Origin: a virus
Virus record (IMG/VR): IMGVR_UViG_3300010885_012211
Coordinates: 1-49,152 of that record
Strand: one strand, 5' to 3'
DNA: 49,152 nt
Shown here: in pieces, positions 48,637-49,152 of the stretch
How positions within the stretch are numbered: position 1 is the first letter of the stretch
Layout of the letters: each line of letters opens with the position of its first letter
Position numbers and translations under genes: made by a program
The notes under the pieces: generated by a model
Told to the model about the DNA's origin: nothing
The model's database searches: none
The model's input: only the letters and a program-made list of their open reading frames with translations

Positions 48637-48828
48637 TTAATTATTATCATCTTCTTCACAACAGTCACATTTTTCTTCTGTAACTGTTAATCCATACTGA
48701 TTGTCATACCAATCTCTAGCTTCTTTTTTGCTAGGTGTATCAATATCACCACTAGCCATTGCTTCTGCTCCGGCTATATATGCTTCAATCATTGCTTTTC
48801 TAAATGCTATTGGGTGCATCTGTATCAA
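48637..48828 (-). CDS. Small hypothetical protein with CxCC acidic tail
   Basis: A 63-residue protein. Residues 4-28 'MHPIAFRKAMIEAYIAGAEAMASGD' form one amphipathic helix and the C-terminus ends 'EEKCDCCEEDDNN', a CxCC cluster in an acidic tail that could bind metal. The listed ATG overlaps the upstream gene by 29 bases; starts at 48819 (Met4) and 48792 (Met13) are alternatives, the last avoiding overlap but cutting the helix. It is the last gene before the leftward terminator and is probably co-transcribed with the MazG-like gene. I do not recognise a characterised family. Confidence 0.55.
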   Translation of the reverse strand: MIQMHPIAFRKAMIEAYIAGAEAMASGDIDTPSKKEARDWYDNQYGLTVTEEKCDCCEEDDNN

Positions 48829-49152
48829 GTTTAATAAATTTACTTAAGTCTGGTTTATGATATCCAGGCCCTTTTAAAATTTTACCATCTTCTCTTAATA
48901 CAGGCTTACCATCTTTACCTAGCTTACTCATATTACTAGCATGGATCTCTTCAAAAACCTCTTCAATAATATGTTGCATACCATGTTTAAGTATAGTACC
49001 ACATAGAATATACAGTTTATCACCTAAAGCATCTGCTATATCAATAAGGGAATTTTTAAAACAAGCATCAATATACTCATTTGTTTCTTCAATCATAAGT
49101 CTATGTCTTAGTATAGCTTCATCTTGTTCAATATTCTGTGGCCATACACCAT
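48800..49152 (-). CDS. MazG-like nucleotide pyrophosphohydrolase (partial, start beyond window)
   Basis: The frame stays open to the window edge beyond the internal Met at 49096, adding 'GVWPQNIEQDEAILRHRL' upstream, so the true start lies outside. 'RHRLMIEETNEYIDAC' followed by 'IDIADALGDKLYILCG' is the EExxE ... DxxxD pattern of all-alpha NTP pyrophosphohydrolases (MazG / PRA-PH type), and 'NMSKLGKDGKPVLREDGKILKGPGYHKPDL' is the usual C-terminal stretch of phage members. Such enzymes hydrolyse NTPs or dNTPs to monophosphates and may adjust nucleotide pools or lower the alarmone signal. The gene is transcribed against the virion genes, as expected for the early/replication side of the genome. 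It ends in TAG, the only TAG stop among the genes listed here. Confidence 0.75.
   Translation of the reverse strand, partial: GVWPQNIEQDEAILRHRLMIEETNEYIDACFKNSLIDIADALGDKLYILCGTILKHGMQHIIEEVFEEIHASNMSKLGKDGKPVLREDGKILKGPGYHKPDLSKFIKLDTDAPNSI

Noticed and set aside
48800-48802. TAG read as sense codon (stop reassignment known in some crAss-like phages)
   Set aside because: Read-through would add only four codons before TGA, and every long gene is open under the standard code, mostly ending in TAA.
1-49152. tRNA genes, CRISPR arrays, insertion sequences or attachment sites
   Set aside because: Gaps between genes are short (under about 125 bases) and none shows cloverleaf, regularly spaced repeats, a transposase or flanking direct repeats.

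Overview
The window is a large block of a tailed-phage genome that looks like a crAss-like phage (order Crassvirales) of a Bacteroidota host. The reasons are: an AT-rich genome with AGA as the main arginine codon; tightly packed genes all on one strand for 48.5 kb, with several stop/start overlaps; very large virion proteins; and above all a 3,569-residue protein carrying a DFDID motif of the type that forms the active site of the virion-packaged RNA polymerase (RNAP) of crAss-like phages. A perfect Bacteroidota-type promoter (TTTG-N20-TATCTTTG) in front of an endonuclease gene supports the host assignment. The names below rest on sequence patterns and gene order; no database search was run.

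Layout. (1) 53-82: terminator of a gene upstream of the window. (2) 122-7828: a four-gene tail/neck block with a small possible IHF/HU-like protein, two ring or adaptor-type proteins and a 1,807-residue tail stabilisation ('muzzle'-type) protein. (3) 7828-21653: four virion or cargo proteins of 1,519, 1,054, 941 and 1,048 residues. They share short modules: CPxG-x4-PxTGxC loops, GG-rich linkers, a C-terminal 'Gly-Gly...GYIVE' module and a KVRIxKxP N-terminus. (4) 21659-48455: the giant cargo cluster, with a 2,515-residue protein holding a PD-(D/E)XK nuclease-like domain, the 3,569-residue RNAP protein (with SLOG-like and zincin domains), a 396-residue protein, a GIY-YIG homing endonuclease, and a 2,232-residue protein with P-loop kinase, zincin, LysM and hydrophobic segments. 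(5) 48458-48598: a 46-codon basic protein closes the rightward unit. (6) 48599-48631: a strong leftward terminator, then two leftward genes, a small CxCC-tailed protein and a MazG-like pyrophosphohydrolase that runs off the window. Transcription converges at about 48.6 kb.

How it may work together. Blocks 2 and 3 would build the tail barrel and load cargo. Block 4 would be ejected into the cell with the DNA: LysM and hydrophobic parts for crossing the envelope, zincins for processing or attacking proteins, the nuclease and kinase for nucleic-acid conflict or repair, and the RNAP for early transcription. The most unusual points are the enzyme domains gathered in the cargo, the apparent splitting of one polyvalent protein by an endonuclease/kinase cassette, and a repeated Cys signature at the boundaries between the giant genes.
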